Part shown: piece by piece, positions 20,410 to 28,550 of the stretch
Layout: each line of letters opens with the position of its first letter
How positions within the stretch are numbered: the first letter of the stretch is position 1
Virus record (IMG/VR): IMGVR_UViG_3300036761_000666
Location: 1 to 28,754 of that record
Origin: a virus
DNA length: 28,754 nt
Direction: 5' to 3' (one strand)
Program-made: the position numbers and the translations under genes
Notes under the pieces: generated by a model
What the model saw: the letters and a program-made list of their open reading frames with translations, nothing else
Told to the model about the DNA's origin: nothing
The model's database searches: none

Positions 20410-21472
20410 TTTTAAAGGTAAGGTTATTGCAAGTGCAGAAAAGCAAAAGAAGGCAGGAAGTTCTTACGGTTATTTACTTTTACAAAAAGGAATTAAGATG
20501 TTTACATTGGATGAAGGAACAAAATCAGTTGATTTAGATTTCCTACCCTACATTGTAACTGATTCACATCACCCTGAGCATGATGTAGACATGGGAGTAG
20601 CACTGCCAGATACACCTTGGTACAGGCGTCCATATAAGGTGCATCGCAATATTGGTGCAAATAAAACAAGCGTTGTCTGCCCAACCTCTATAGGTAAGAA
20701 ATGCCCAATATGTGAGTTTCAAAACAAGAGGTTTAAAGAGAATGCAGATAAGGAAGAACTTACAGCTCTTCGTGCTAAATCCCGCAGTTTATATGTTGTA
20801 ATTCCAATAGGGGACAAAAAACATCCTGAAGAGATTCATGTATGGGATATGTCAGATGCCTTGTTTCAAAATACCTTACTTGAGGTATTACAAGAGAATG
20901 AGGAATTTGAAGATTTCTTTGATCTTGAAAATGGTCGTACAGCCACGGTTCGTCTACGTTGGGAATCACTGGGAGGTAATACATATCCTGAAGCCCGTGA
21001 TATTGATTTTGGTGATGTAAGAGATCCTTATGATGAGGCTATTCTTGATGATGTTCCAAAGTTGGATGAGATGTTAAAAATTCTCTCATATGAAGAACTC
21101 TATGCATTACTTTGGGATGAGGAAGATGCAGGTGAACTTAAGACTGTTGAAACAGATACAGAACATATACGTGAACGTCGTCGCCCAACACCTGAAATTG
21201 AGGAGAAACCAACACGTCCCCAACGTGAGAGAAGGGAAGTGGCCAAAGATGAGGTACCTATACCTTCCAGACGAAAACCTGTAGAAAAGGAAAAAGAACA
21301 GGAAGAAGAGAAAAAAGAGATTGTACCTAAACGTGGAACGTCCTCAGCAGGTAAAAGTAAAGAAATAGAATGTCCACATGGTCATACCTTTGGAGTAGAT
21401 ACTGATGATTTTAAAGAGTGTGACAAATGTGACATCTGGAATGAGTGTATTGATGTTAAAGAAAAACGATAG
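20387..21472 (+). CDS. gp32-like single-stranded DNA-binding protein
   Basis: 361 residues. The N-terminus is basic and Gly/Tyr-rich (FKGKVIASAEKQKKAGSSYG), followed by the OB-fold core with a zinc site H86-x11-C98-x7-C106-x2-C109 (VHRNIG ... VVCPTSIGKKCPIC), the same His-Cys3 order as T4 gp32. LYVVIPIGDKKHPEEIHVWD completes the core. A long Glu/Lys/Arg-rich low-complexity tail follows, then a second Cys site (ECPHGHTFG, CDKCDIWNEC). gp32 proteins coat single strands and recruit helicase, polymerase and recombinase through their acidic tail. RecA-like, RuvC-like and Rad50-like genes follow. Identity is good; the C-terminal zinc site may be a partner-binding module. Confidence 0.8.
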   Translation: MKKERKFSFKGKVIASAEKQKKAGSSYGYLLLQKGIKMFTLDEGTKSVDLDFLPYIVTDSHHPEHDVDMGVALPDTPWYRRPYKVHRNIGANKTSVVCPTSIGKKCPICEFQNKRFKENADKEELTALRAKSRSLYVVIPIGDKKHPEEIHVWDMSDALFQNTLLEVLQENEEFEDFFDLENGRTATVRLRWESLGGNTYPEARDIDFGDVRDPYDEAILDDVPKLDEMLKILSYEELYALLWDEEDAGELKTVETDTEHIRERRRPTPEIEEKPTRPQRERREVAKDEVPIPSRRKPVEKEKEQEEEKKEIVPKRGTSSAGKSKEIECPHGHTFGVDTDDFKECDKCDIWNECIDVKEKR

Positions 21473-21474
21473 GT

Positions 21475-21882
21475 ATGTCTATACTTAAAATTAAGAATAA
21501 GGGTGGAGACGAGATGCAATTTATTGGAATTAACGTACCAATTTTAATAAATAAATATCTCGCTCTTTACGCTTTATCTAAAGAGGTGTCTAAATCTATA
21601 GTTATCAGAAACATACTTGAGAATTGGATGATTGGACAAAGATCTAAAGATTCCATACGATCTCTAATTGACAAGATTGTAGACAAATGTGTATTGTTAT
21701 GGCACATAGAAAAGACGGTACATCCTAATACCACACTCTCTTCTTATCTCGAACAGTTAAGAATAGAATTAATACAAAAAGGTATAGAAGGAGTGCATAT
21801 AAACCAAATTATAAATGGGGTAAGAGATGGAGAGACAACGAATAACAAAACCACTAAGTCTACAGATGAGAGAAAGAGTTAA
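21475..21882 (+). CDS. Hypothetical protein, ribbon-helix-helix-like N-terminus
   Basis: 135 residues. FIGINVPILINKYLALYALS followed by KEVSKSIVIRNILENWM resembles a strand-helix-helix DNA-binding unit of the RHH/CopG type; the rest is helical with a Thr/Asn/Lys-rich tail. It starts two bases after the SSB stop. Its last 56 bases overlap the RecA-like ORF if that starts at 21827, or 17 bases if it starts at 21866. It could be a small regulator or a RecA accessory; no direct evidence. Confidence 0.5.
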   Translation: MSILKIKNKGGDEMQFIGINVPILINKYLALYALSKEVSKSIVIRNILENWMIGQRSKDSIRSLIDKIVDKCVLLWHIEKTVHPNTTLSSYLEQLRIELIQKGIEGVHINQIINGVRDGETTNNKTTKSTDERKS

Positions 21883-22873
21883 TACCAAAACAAAAAAGGA
21901 GGAATTAGATGGCAATTTCAAGACTATCATCAGTACCGGATCAACCCTTCTTGATCTGTCACTTTCTGGCGGAAGAGTTCGAGGAGGCGGACTTCCAGGG
22001 GGAATTTTGGTGGAAATATTTGGACCCTCAGGTTCAGGAAAAACTGTGCTTCTTTCTGAGATCGCTGGTGCGGTCCAACGTCTCGGAGGTGACGCTATCT
22101 TTTACGACCCTGAAGCTCGTTTAGATAAAACATTTGCCAAACTTTTTGGACTACAGATAAATGAAGAGAATTACAAAAGGCCTAATAAAGTAACTGAAGT
22201 TTTCCAAGCCGTACGTAATTGGGAACCAAAAGATCCAAACATTATCAATGGTGTGTTTGCTGATAGCCTAACGGCATTATCCACAACAATGGAAATGGAC
22301 AATGTAGAAGGCGATAGAATGGGAGGAAGACGTGCTAAAGAGTTTTCAGAGGAACTACGTCGTACATGTCGCATTATTGCTGATAAAAATTATCTTATGG
22401 TCTGTAGTAATCAAACGAGACAAAAAATGGATGCAGGTCCTTATGAGCAAAAATGGACCGTACCTGGTGGTGAAGCTATGACATTTTATCCAAGTATACG
22501 TCTAAAATTTAATAAGCCTAATAAAATATGGCAAAAGGAGAAAGTTGCAGGTAAGGAGGTTAAACGTGTTATAGGTGTTGAAGTTGATATTGAGGTATTT
22601 AAATCATCTATTTGGAAACCTTTCCATATTGCTCCTGTTACCATATTATTTGACTATGGTATAGATGATATAAGACAAAATTTGCAATTTATGAAAGATC
22701 ATACTGGTGCAAAGGTTTATATATTTGAAAATACTCCATTATCCAACTCTATGGAAGAGTCTATTCATCTGATTGAACAGGATAAACTTGAACAACGATT
22801 ACGCAATGAGGTTATAGAACTCTGGGAAGATATTGAAAGTAAATTTAAACAAGAACGTAAACCAAAACGATAA
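21827..22873 (+). CDS. RecA-like recombinase
   Basis: 348 residues from ATG 21827; ATG 21866 (13 codons later) is an equally reasonable start. The core has TGSTLLDLSLSGG, Walker A IFGPSGSGKTVLLSEI, AIFYDPEARLD (the catalytic Glu region), Walker B NGVFADSLTAL, and YLMVCSNQTRQ for the MAW/NQ region of RecA. PGGEAMTFYPSIRLKF matches the G-G-x-A-x-x-F/Y strand of RecA and UvsX. It would form filaments on single strands coated by the SSB at 20387 and catalyse strand exchange. It abuts the next ORF without a gap. Identity strong. Confidence 0.88.
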   Translation: MERQRITKPLSLQMRERVNTKTKKEELDGNFKTIISTGSTLLDLSLSGGRVRGGGLPGGILVEIFGPSGSGKTVLLSEIAGAVQRLGGDAIFYDPEARLDKTFAKLFGLQINEENYKRPNKVTEVFQAVRNWEPKDPNIINGVFADSLTALSTTMEMDNVEGDRMGGRRAKEFSEELRRTCRIIADKNYLMVCSNQTRQKMDAGPYEQKWTVPGGEAMTFYPSIRLKFNKPNKIWQKEKVAGKEVKRVIGVEVDIEVFKSSIWKPFHIAPVTILFDYGIDDIRQNLQFMKDHTGAKVYIFENTPLSNSMEESIHLIEQDKLEQRLRNEVIELWEDIESKFKQERKPKR

Positions 22874-23056
22874 ATGGCATTAGTAATTAAACAAAAAGGA
22901 AAATTGATAGGTAAAGCCTACTCAAGAGAGGAATACTTTTTTAAGAAAGCTCACCCATTCCGCTGGTGGCTTGGTAATGGATTAAAAGAATTATTTCGTT
23001 GGAGAAGAAGAGTAGCTCGAAAAGGGAATTTGCGAAAAGAAGTAGAAAATGAATAA
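22874..23056 (+). CDS. Small basic hypothetical protein, 60 aa
   Basis: Starts directly after the RecA-like stop. Strongly basic (RWRRRVARKGNLRK) with an aromatic central part (HPFRWWLGNGLKELFRW), so it may bind nucleic acid. No family recognised. It overlaps the next ORF by eight bases. Coupling on both sides argues for a real gene. Confidence 0.5.
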   Translation: MALVIKQKGKLIGKAYSREEYFFKKAHPFRWWLGNGLKELFRWRRRVARKGNLRKEVENE

Positions 23057-23255
23057 ATTTGACAAAGAAAAGGCTTATAACCGACTAATGGAAATTAGTA
23101 TGGAAATAGGTAAGATACCCAGCCCGTTTAAGCAAAGTATAGAACACCTGCGACAGATTCCTGACTTTATGCAAAGCCTTTATGACGAAGGCTATACTCA
23201 GGGATTAAAGGATGGTAAACAGGAAAAAGAAGTACGTATTAGTAAAAGTAATTAA
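23049..23255 (+). CDS. Small hypothetical protein, 68 aa
   Basis: Helical, mixed charge (YNRLMEISMEIGKIPSPFKQ, LYDEGYTQGLKDGKQEKE). The second stretch is a Y-x-x-G-x-x-x-G-x-x-D-G pattern seen at the ends of many small phage proteins. No function assigned. It ends exactly before the RuvC-like start (stop 23255, start 23256). Confidence 0.5.
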   Translation: MNKFDKEKAYNRLMEISMEIGKIPSPFKQSIEHLRQIPDFMQSLYDEGYTQGLKDGKQEKEVRISKSN

Positions 23256-23852
23256 ATGGAACAATTTAAAAGATCATTTTCAAGAGAATTAACAGGAGTA
23301 GACTTTACCACTGGAGACACTACCTGGAAAGAGGCAACAATTCTTACCAATGATCCAAGTTTTACTGCTTGGGGTTGGGCAGTATTGGGGAATAAAGGGA
23401 ACATTATTGCCACAGGGTGTATTAAGACTGCCCCTGAACAAAAGAAGCGTAGAATACGTACCAGCGATGATCGTATAAGACGTACCAGCGAAATAGCAAT
23501 TTTTTTAATCAAACTAATACAAAGGTATAATGTAAAGTATATCCTGAGTGAATCCCCGCATGGTAGCCAAAATGCCAGTGCCGCAGTAATGATAGGTATC
23601 GTAGCAGGATTACTTGTAGGCATAGCAGAGAGTTTAGCCCTTCCTATTGAGTGGTACTCGGAACAAGATAGTAAGAAAGCAGTACTGGGTAAGAAAGCAG
23701 CTACTAAAGAAGATATGATTGAGGCCATAGATAAACTTTATGAAGTAGATTGGCGTAGTATTAAATACATAGATGAAGCCGTGGCAGATGCCTTAGCGGT
23801 GCATTACGTAGCATCACAACAATCACCTATGTTAAAAATGATGAAGAAATGA
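23256..23852 (+). CDS. RuvC-like Holliday junction resolvase
   Basis: 198 residues. The fold is RNase H-like. TILTNDPSFTAWGWAVLGNK corresponds to the first acidic strand (I-x-x-x-D-x-S-x-x-x-x-G-W), YILSESPHGSQNASAAVMIG to the second (E-x-P then Q/N-rich helix), and IKYIDEAVADALAVHYVA to the last (D-E-x-x-A-D-A-x-A). These supply the metal-binding acidic residues (Asp, Glu, Asp-x3-Asp) of RuvC-type resolvases. The enzyme would resolve recombination intermediates left by the RecA-like protein or debranch DNA before packaging. It overlaps the next small ORF by ATGA. Confidence 0.78.
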   Translation: MEQFKRSFSRELTGVDFTTGDTTWKEATILTNDPSFTAWGWAVLGNKGNIIATGCIKTAPEQKKRRIRTSDDRIRRTSEIAIFLIKLIQRYNVKYILSESPHGSQNASAAVMIGIVAGLLVGIAESLALPIEWYSEQDSKKAVLGKKAATKEDMIEAIDKLYEVDWRSIKYIDEAVADALAVHYVASQQSPMLKMMKK

Positions 23853-23959
23853 TAGCATTGATAGTGGGTAGATGCTTCTTTGGTATTATAAGCATTGTGG
23901 AAGGAATAATAATACTTTATCTTCTTGATGAAGTTAAACAAAATAAACCTGACAGATAA
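23849..23959 (+). CDS. Tiny membrane protein, 36 aa
   Basis: The ATG overlaps the RuvC-like stop. The reading MIALIVGRCFFGIISIVEGI, then IILYLLDEV and a short charged tail, gives one transmembrane helix covering most of the protein. It ends 25 bases before the SbcC-like start. Coupling suggests translation, but the small size leaves doubt. Confidence 0.4.
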   Translation: MIALIVGRCFFGIISIVEGIIILYLLDEVKQNKPDR

Positions 23960-23984
23960 CAACAAAAGAAAAAATGAACAAAAT

Positions 23985-25061
23985 ATGATCAAATCACTCA
24001 CCATACAAAACTTTCAAAGCCATGCAAAATCCACATTTGAATTTCATTCTGGCGTCAATGTCATTATTGGACCATCAGACTCAGGTAAGACAGCAATTAT
24101 CCGAGCTGTGCGTAAAGTTGTTTGGAATAGACCTTCTGGAAGTGATATATGCTCCACTTGGGGTGGAGAAACCACTATTAGCCTTGGCACAGAGCAAGGT
24201 ATCATTACCTGGAGTAAAGATAAGATGGATAAGTATATACTTAGTCTCATTGGACAAGAGCCAATTGTGTTTACGGCTTTTGGTACTTCAGTTCCGGAAG
24301 AGATCAGTAGGTTTCTTAATATTGAAGAAGTAAATCTGCAAATGCAATTAGACTCCCCTTATCTACTAACCAAAAGTTCAGGAGAGGTAGCAAGTTATTT
24401 TAATAAGGTTGCAAAACTGGATAAAATAGATATCTCTACTCAAAATATTAATAGTTGGATTAGAACTCTTACTCAAGATATCAAACAAAATGAAGAACAA
24501 GAAAAGTTATTAACGGAGGAATTAACTCAATATGAATATCTTGAAAAAGCAGAGATGGAATTAGAGGTATTGGAAGGGGACAATAAAAGACTAATTCAAT
24601 TTAATAATGCCAGAGGACGCCTAATAAAATTATTACAGGCAATTAAGGAACTGGAAGAAGAAATTGCAGAGGTATCTGATATATTTAAACATGAACCTTT
24701 GGTACTTGAACTTATAGCTTGTATAGATAAAAGTATAGAGTTAGGTAGGCAAGAGACTAAATTAGAAAATTTACTAAAGATTATAAAAGAAATAGATAAA
24801 GAATTAAAACAAAATCATATGCTGACAGTACTTGAAGAGGGTGTAAATACAATACTGGCAGATATAAATAGTGTAAAGGAATTAGAATATAACCAAGAAC
24901 GCCTGCAGAAAGCCTTAAATAATATAAATATTACTACGATAGCACTTGAGGCAGCGAAGGCAGATTTTAAAGCCTTCAGTACGGAATTTAAGGTATCTTT
25001 CCCTAATATATGTCCGCTGTGTGGGCAGGAGGTAAATAATGCTACGAACAAGAACAAATAA
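23985..25061 (+). CDS. Rad50/SbcC-like ATPase, N-terminal half with zinc hook
   Basis: 358 residues from ATG 23985; an in-frame upstream ATG exists at 23925 but gives an unordered N-terminal extension. The N-terminus (IKSLTIQNFQSHAKSTFEFH, then VNVIIGPSDSGKTAIIRAV) is an SMC/Rad50 head with Walker A at 29-36. ITWSKDKMDKYIL and the Q-loop region PYLLTKSSGEVASYF follow, then a coiled coil to the end. C343-P-L-C346 (ICPLCGQE) at the end is the zinc hook. There is no signature motif or Walker B; those are in the gene at 26188. Two copies could dimerise through the hook. It overlaps the nuclease gene by 23 bases. Confidence 0.85.
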   Translation: MIKSLTIQNFQSHAKSTFEFHSGVNVIIGPSDSGKTAIIRAVRKVVWNRPSGSDICSTWGGETTISLGTEQGIITWSKDKMDKYILSLIGQEPIVFTAFGTSVPEEISRFLNIEEVNLQMQLDSPYLLTKSSGEVASYFNKVAKLDKIDISTQNINSWIRTLTQDIKQNEEQEKLLTEELTQYEYLEKAEMELEVLEGDNKRLIQFNNARGRLIKLLQAIKELEEEIAEVSDIFKHEPLVLELIACIDKSIELGRQETKLENLLKIIKEIDKELKQNHMLTVLEEGVNTILADINSVKELEYNQERLQKALNNINITTIALEAAKADFKAFSTEFKVSFPNICPLCGQEVNNATNKNK

Positions 25062-25935
25062 AAAAGTAACCGCAATCTTAACGAGTGATTGGCACCTAAG
25101 GGAAGATACACCTACCTGTTTTACAGGAGATTGGGATCAGGAGCAATGGGATAGTATATTATTTATAAAAAGACTACAGGCAACGTATGAATGTCCTGTT
25201 ATACACGCAGGTGATATGTTTCATCATTGGAAACCTTCACCTTATCTATTAACTAAAACTATAAAATACCTACCGGAACAATTTTATACAATTTATGGTC
25301 AACATGACTTACCACAACATAATCTTGATTTAGCTATTAAAAGTGGAATAAATGTATTAGAAACAGCAGGCATATTAAAAGTATTACCTTGGTGTCATTA
25401 TGGACAAGATCCTGATATTTGTAAAAATTATAAAGGCTCCATAGATATTGGAGATCCAAGTGTTCTCGTCTGGCATCATATGACATATATGTCTTCCCCA
25501 TTTCCTGGAGCAACGGATGGTATGGCATTAGGTTTGGTAAGAAAATACCCTCAGTTTGATTTAATAATAACAGGAGATAATCATCAAAGTTTTTATACAG
25601 AATTTGCAGGACGATTGTTGGTTAATCCAGGATGTATTACAAGACAAACCGCAGATCAAATTGATTTTAAGCCAAGAGTCTATCTTTGGTATGCTGATAC
25701 AAATACAGTAAAGCCTATCTATCTGCCAACAACAGAAGGAACCATTAGTCGGGAGCATATAGAACATAAAGAACAAAGAGATGCTCGTATAGACGCTTTT
25801 GTAAATAGAATAGATGGAGAATGGGATGTAAGTATAAGTTTTGAAGAGAATTTAGAAGAGTTTAAAAAGACAAACAGGGTTCATTCTTCTATTATGGAAA
25901 TTGTATATGAGGCACTTGAACCAATTAATGAATAA
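25039..25935 (+). CDS. SbcD/Mre11-like nuclease (calcineurin-type phosphoesterase)
   Basis: 298 residues. Metal-binding motifs appear in order: TSDWHLRE (D-x-H), IHAGDMFHHWKP (G-D), YGQHDLPQH (G-x-H-D), VLVWHHMTY (H) and ITGDNHQSFY (G-D-x-H). NPGCITRQTADQ resembles the late strand of SbcD/Mre11 and T4 gp47. The C-terminal 60 residues are helical, probably the part that contacts the ATPase coiled coil. It would be the nuclease of a Rad50/Mre11-type complex processing DNA ends for recombination. It lies between the two halves of its ATPase partner. Confidence 0.87.
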   Translation: MLRTRTNKKVTAILTSDWHLREDTPTCFTGDWDQEQWDSILFIKRLQATYECPVIHAGDMFHHWKPSPYLLTKTIKYLPEQFYTIYGQHDLPQHNLDLAIKSGINVLETAGILKVLPWCHYGQDPDICKNYKGSIDIGDPSVLVWHHMTYMSSPFPGATDGMALGLVRKYPQFDLIITGDNHQSFYTEFAGRLLVNPGCITRQTADQIDFKPRVYLWYADTNTVKPIYLPTTEGTISREHIEHKEQRDARIDAFVNRIDGEWDVSISFEENLEEFKKTNRVHSSIMEIVYEALEPINE

Positions 25936-25939
25936 TATT

Positions 25940-26188
25940 ATGACAGACGAAAGAAAATTATTTGCACTAAAAGAAAAGATAGATGATGCAAAAAATGCCG
26001 TGGCTGAACTTACAGGACAACTACAAATTTATATGAAGCAACTTAATGATGACTGGAGTTGTACATCTGTTAAAGACGGAGAGATAAAACTTCGTCGCTT
26101 GGACGTTGATATAGAAACTCTGGAGGTAAGAATTACCAAGGGAGTGAAATCACTTGAAAAGACAATAGAGATAAAAGGAATAGAGTAA
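25940..26188 (+). CDS. Small coiled-coil protein within the split Rad50 region
   Basis: 82 residues from ATG 25940 (25928 also possible, overlapping the nuclease stop). It is two helices with heptad character (LFALKEKIDDAKNAVAELTG and LDVIETLEVRIT-like C-terminus) joined by a short loop with a single Cys (DDWSCTS). It may be a detached piece of the Rad50 coiled coil or an accessory. Its stop overlaps the start of the C-terminal half (TAATG). Confidence 0.6.
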   Translation: MTDERKLFALKEKIDDAKNAVAELTGQLQIYMKQLNDDWSCTSVKDGEIKLRRLDVDIETLEVRITKGVKSLEKTIEIKGIE

Positions 26189-26796
26189 TGAACATTCAAG
26201 AGTTAAGAAATAAATTAGAGCAAGAAAAAGGGCGAAAGTTACAAATAACACAAACTCTAGGTTCCGTACAGACTACCTTACAAAGTAAAAGACGTTCTCT
26301 TCATAAACACGAGAAGGCAAGAGAGGTTGTACGTATTGTAGGAATAAAAACGCAGGAACAACTACAATACCACATATCAGATATAACTTCACTGGCACTG
26401 GATGCTATATTTATTGATCCTTATAAACTAATTGTAGAGTTTATACAACGTAGAAATAAAACAGAATGTGATTTGTACTTTGAAAGGGATGGTAATAATT
26501 TTGATCCTCTTACCGCATCAGGCGTAGGAGCGGTAGATGTAGCTGCGTTTGCTTTACGTATAGCCATCTGGAGTATGACAAAACCTCGTACTCGACCTGT
26601 CATATTACTGGATGAGCCTTTTAGATTCTTAAGTGAGAATTATCAGGAAAAAGCCTCCATTATGCTTAAAGAAATTAGTACTAAACTGGGTATTCAATTT
26701 ATTATAGTAACCCACGAACCTGTATTAGCAAGTTATGCTGATCATATTTTTGAAGTAAGTATCCATAAAGGAATAAGTAAAGTTATACAATCTTAA
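26188..26796 (+). CDS. Rad50/SbcC-like ATPase, C-terminal half
   Basis: 202 residues. The N-terminal 60 residues are a coiled-coil segment; then come the ABC-type signature helix LTASGVGAVDVAAFALRIA (109-126, in place of LSGGE), Walker B VILLDEP (138-144) and the H-loop FIIVTHEP (H176). No Walker A is present; it is supplied by the gene at 23985. Together the two would give one complete composite ATPase head. The coiled coil here is shorter than that of the N-half and carries no CxxC, so the zinc hook is only on the other chain. The split is not obviously a sequencing error, since a nuclease gene and another ORF lie between. Confidence 0.85.
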   Translation: MNIQELRNKLEQEKGRKLQITQTLGSVQTTLQSKRRSLHKHEKAREVVRIVGIKTQEQLQYHISDITSLALDAIFIDPYKLIVEFIQRRNKTECDLYFERDGNNFDPLTASGVGAVDVAAFALRIAIWSMTKPRTRPVILLDEPFRFLSENYQEKASIMLKEISTKLGIQFIIVTHEPVLASYADHIFEVSIHKGISKVIQS

Positions 26797-26808
26797 ATCT
26801 TTTTAATC

Positions 26809-27534
26809 ATGAAAAAATTATTTAGCAACAACAGAATGGAAGAAGATTACTCAGATGTAATTACTAAAGTACACACCGAGTTTAACACCGCAGGTGAAAA
26901 ACTGTATCAGAAAGCACTGGCAATTATTAACTCTGCCAAGTTACTTAACGAGGACAAGGTTAAAAGGCTTGTAAAAATGGGTTTTGTAAGGACAAAAGAA
27001 GTCATACAGGCAGAGGAAATACTAAAGAAAAGATCAATAAACGAAGAATTGGTAAAGCGTATTGCCTATTACCGTGAACAGTACCCGTTGCACAAATTTA
27101 TTACGGAGCAACAGGTTGGGGGCATTTGTCAGAAGTACAGTCTTATATATGGTAAGGCAAATCAATATACAGGATTTGTGCCTGAGAAGAACCTTAAGAT
27201 TATGGAAGCCTTTGTACTAAAAGAAAAAGATGGTATGTATTACTATTCTACTGGGAGTTGGATGAGCTATAATAGCGCACCTATATCTTATGAGGAATAT
27301 AAAACACGTAAAAAAGAAACTAATGATGTTTATATAGATACCGAATTTCTAATTGCTGCTCCAGCCAAGGATTTTAATATACCCACAAAGCAACACATTG
27401 TAGATCATAAAATTGTAGATAAACCCATACCTGATCCTGTTGTATTGGCTCCCGTACAGGGTGGTTATCTTATTGTAACGGCTTGGGGTGAGGAAGCAAG
27501 TGATCCACTGGTAGTAAACGATATAAACAATTAA
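26809..27534 (+). CDS. Hypothetical protein, 241 aa
   Basis: Not recognised. A helical N-terminal third (VITKVHTEFNTAGEKLYQKA), a middle with aromatic strands (YYREQYPLHKFITEQQVGGI) and a Pro-rich, strand-rich C-terminal end (PIPDPVVLAPVQGGYLIVTA). It has no signal peptide or Cys cluster. It starts behind TTTAATCATG, where the motif overlaps the start. Proteins of this type appear in Bacteroidota phages without assigned role. Confidence 0.6.
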   Translation: MKKLFSNNRMEEDYSDVITKVHTEFNTAGEKLYQKALAIINSAKLLNEDKVKRLVKMGFVRTKEVIQAEEILKKRSINEELVKRIAYYREQYPLHKFITEQQVGGICQKYSLIYGKANQYTGFVPEKNLKIMEAFVLKEKDGMYYYSTGSWMSYNSAPISYEEYKTRKKETNDVYIDTEFLIAAPAKDFNIPTKQHIVDHKIVDKPIPDPVVLAPVQGGYLIVTAWGEEASDPLVVNDINN

Positions 27535-27536
27535 AT

Positions 27537-28025
27537 GTGGCCAGCATACTGCTACATAGTAAATCTGGTCTGGTAGGACGTAGTGATGATGTGTCTATTG
27601 AGTTTACACAGGAATCTCGTTTCCAGATAGACGGTACATCAATGGATTCACATGATGGATTCAGGGAATTTGTAGCAGGGGTCAATCATGCAAAAGCTAC
27701 CATAGTAGCTAAAGATATGACATTTTCTGATTCATTTATGAATGGTGTACGAACAGAATTAATAATGTCAGATGAGAATTTACACTGTAGAATATTTGAA
27801 GGTGGCAGACAGATAGCAAGGGCAGATGTTATTATAGAAGATGTAAGTGTAGATGAACATTCTATGGGTCCCCGTACCCGTATGATACAAAACGTAAAGT
27901 TTAGAATTATGGGGATGATTGATTATCAAGGAATGCAAGGAGCACAGGTTGATTGGGTAACGATAGATGACCCTATGCCGATACCTATTGAATTAATTAA
28001 AGGAGGTTTTAAAATAATACCATAA
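27537..28025 (+). CDS. Hypothetical strand-rich protein, 162 aa (GTG start)
   Basis: The best start is GTG 27537, two bases after the preceding stop; the overlapping ATG at 27535 is in a different frame and stops after 13 codons. The protein is almost entirely beta (VSIEFTQESRFQIDGTSMDS, ADVIIEDVSVDEHSMGPR), ending IELIKGGFKIIP. A phage tail- or decoration-type beta-sandwich is possible, but the neighbourhood contains no structural gene. No family recognised. Confidence 0.6.
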   Translation: MASILLHSKSGLVGRSDDVSIEFTQESRFQIDGTSMDSHDGFREFVAGVNHAKATIVAKDMTFSDSFMNGVRTELIMSDENLHCRIFEGGRQIARADVIIEDVSVDEHSMGPRTRMIQNVKFRIMGMIDYQGMQGAQVDWVTIDDPMPIPIELIKGGFKIIP

Positions 28026-28027
28026 AA

Positions 28028-28549
28028 ATGAAAAAACTAAGTAAAGATATAAAAGGCAACATAGTAATTGTGATTATTATTGTCCTTATTGTAATAGCCA
28101 ATTTTTGTCAAAAATGTTATGGACAAGTATCCTTTAACCTATCAGGTGGAACGTCCTACTCTGATGAAATTAATTACTTTGTCGGAACAGAACTGCAAGG
28201 CTCTAATGTATCTGTTACCGCTTCGTGGCATCCGCAAGTAATCGAGAAGTATTTCTACGTAAACGGATTCTCGTTGAAGGCAACTTATTACCTCTGGGCG
28301 TATCAGACGACTCCTTACTTCTCAATGGGAGTGGTTACGCATGGCAACTATAAACATGATGAGATGACGGGTAAGGCTTTCCGGTCTATGCCGATAGTTG
28401 TTGGTTTCAGGATTTATCCTAACGATTACAATGATAATATCCTTGAGGATTTGTCTTTCGATATTGGGGCAGGTATAGAACTTGCAAAGTACCGCCCTTA
28501 TCCTTATGTTGAATTAACTATGAATTTTGCATTGGCTAAATATAAATAA
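28028..28549 (+). CDS. Secreted beta-barrel-like outer-membrane protein (putative)
   Basis: 173 residues. A basic start and hydrophobic run (IVIVIIIVLIVIANF) followed by CQKCYGQ looks like a signal peptide cleaved before QVSFNL. The mature part alternates polar and hydrophobic residues in aromatic-rich strands (QVSFNLSGGTSYSDEINYFV, YLWAYQTTPYFSMGVVTHGN, SFDIGAGIELAKYRPYPYVE), as in small outer-membrane barrels. C-rich synonymous codons (tcg, ctc, gac, acg) are more frequent than in neighbours, suggesting recent acquisition from a host. A phage-encoded surface barrel could block superinfection or alter the envelope. Fold and location are inferred. Confidence 0.55.
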   Translation: MKKLSKDIKGNIVIVIIIVLIVIANFCQKCYGQVSFNLSGGTSYSDEINYFVGTELQGSNVSVTASWHPQVIEKYFYVNGFSLKATYYLWAYQTTPYFSMGVVTHGNYKHDEMTGKAFRSMPIVVGFRIYPNDYNDNILEDLSFDIGAGIELAKYRPYPYVELTMNFALAKYK

Positions 28550-28550
28550 C

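Noticed and set aside
21898-21911. Perfect AGGAGG six bases before ATG 21909
   Set aside because: The ATG opens a 71-aa frame lying wholly inside the conserved RecA-like reading frame. The rest of the window does not use Shine-Dalgarno signals, so it is likely coincidence in AAA/GAG codons.
27535-27576. ATG 27535 overlapping the stop of the 241-aa gene
   Set aside because: It stops after 13 codons; GTG 27537 in the neighbouring frame opens the long conserved-looking ORF.
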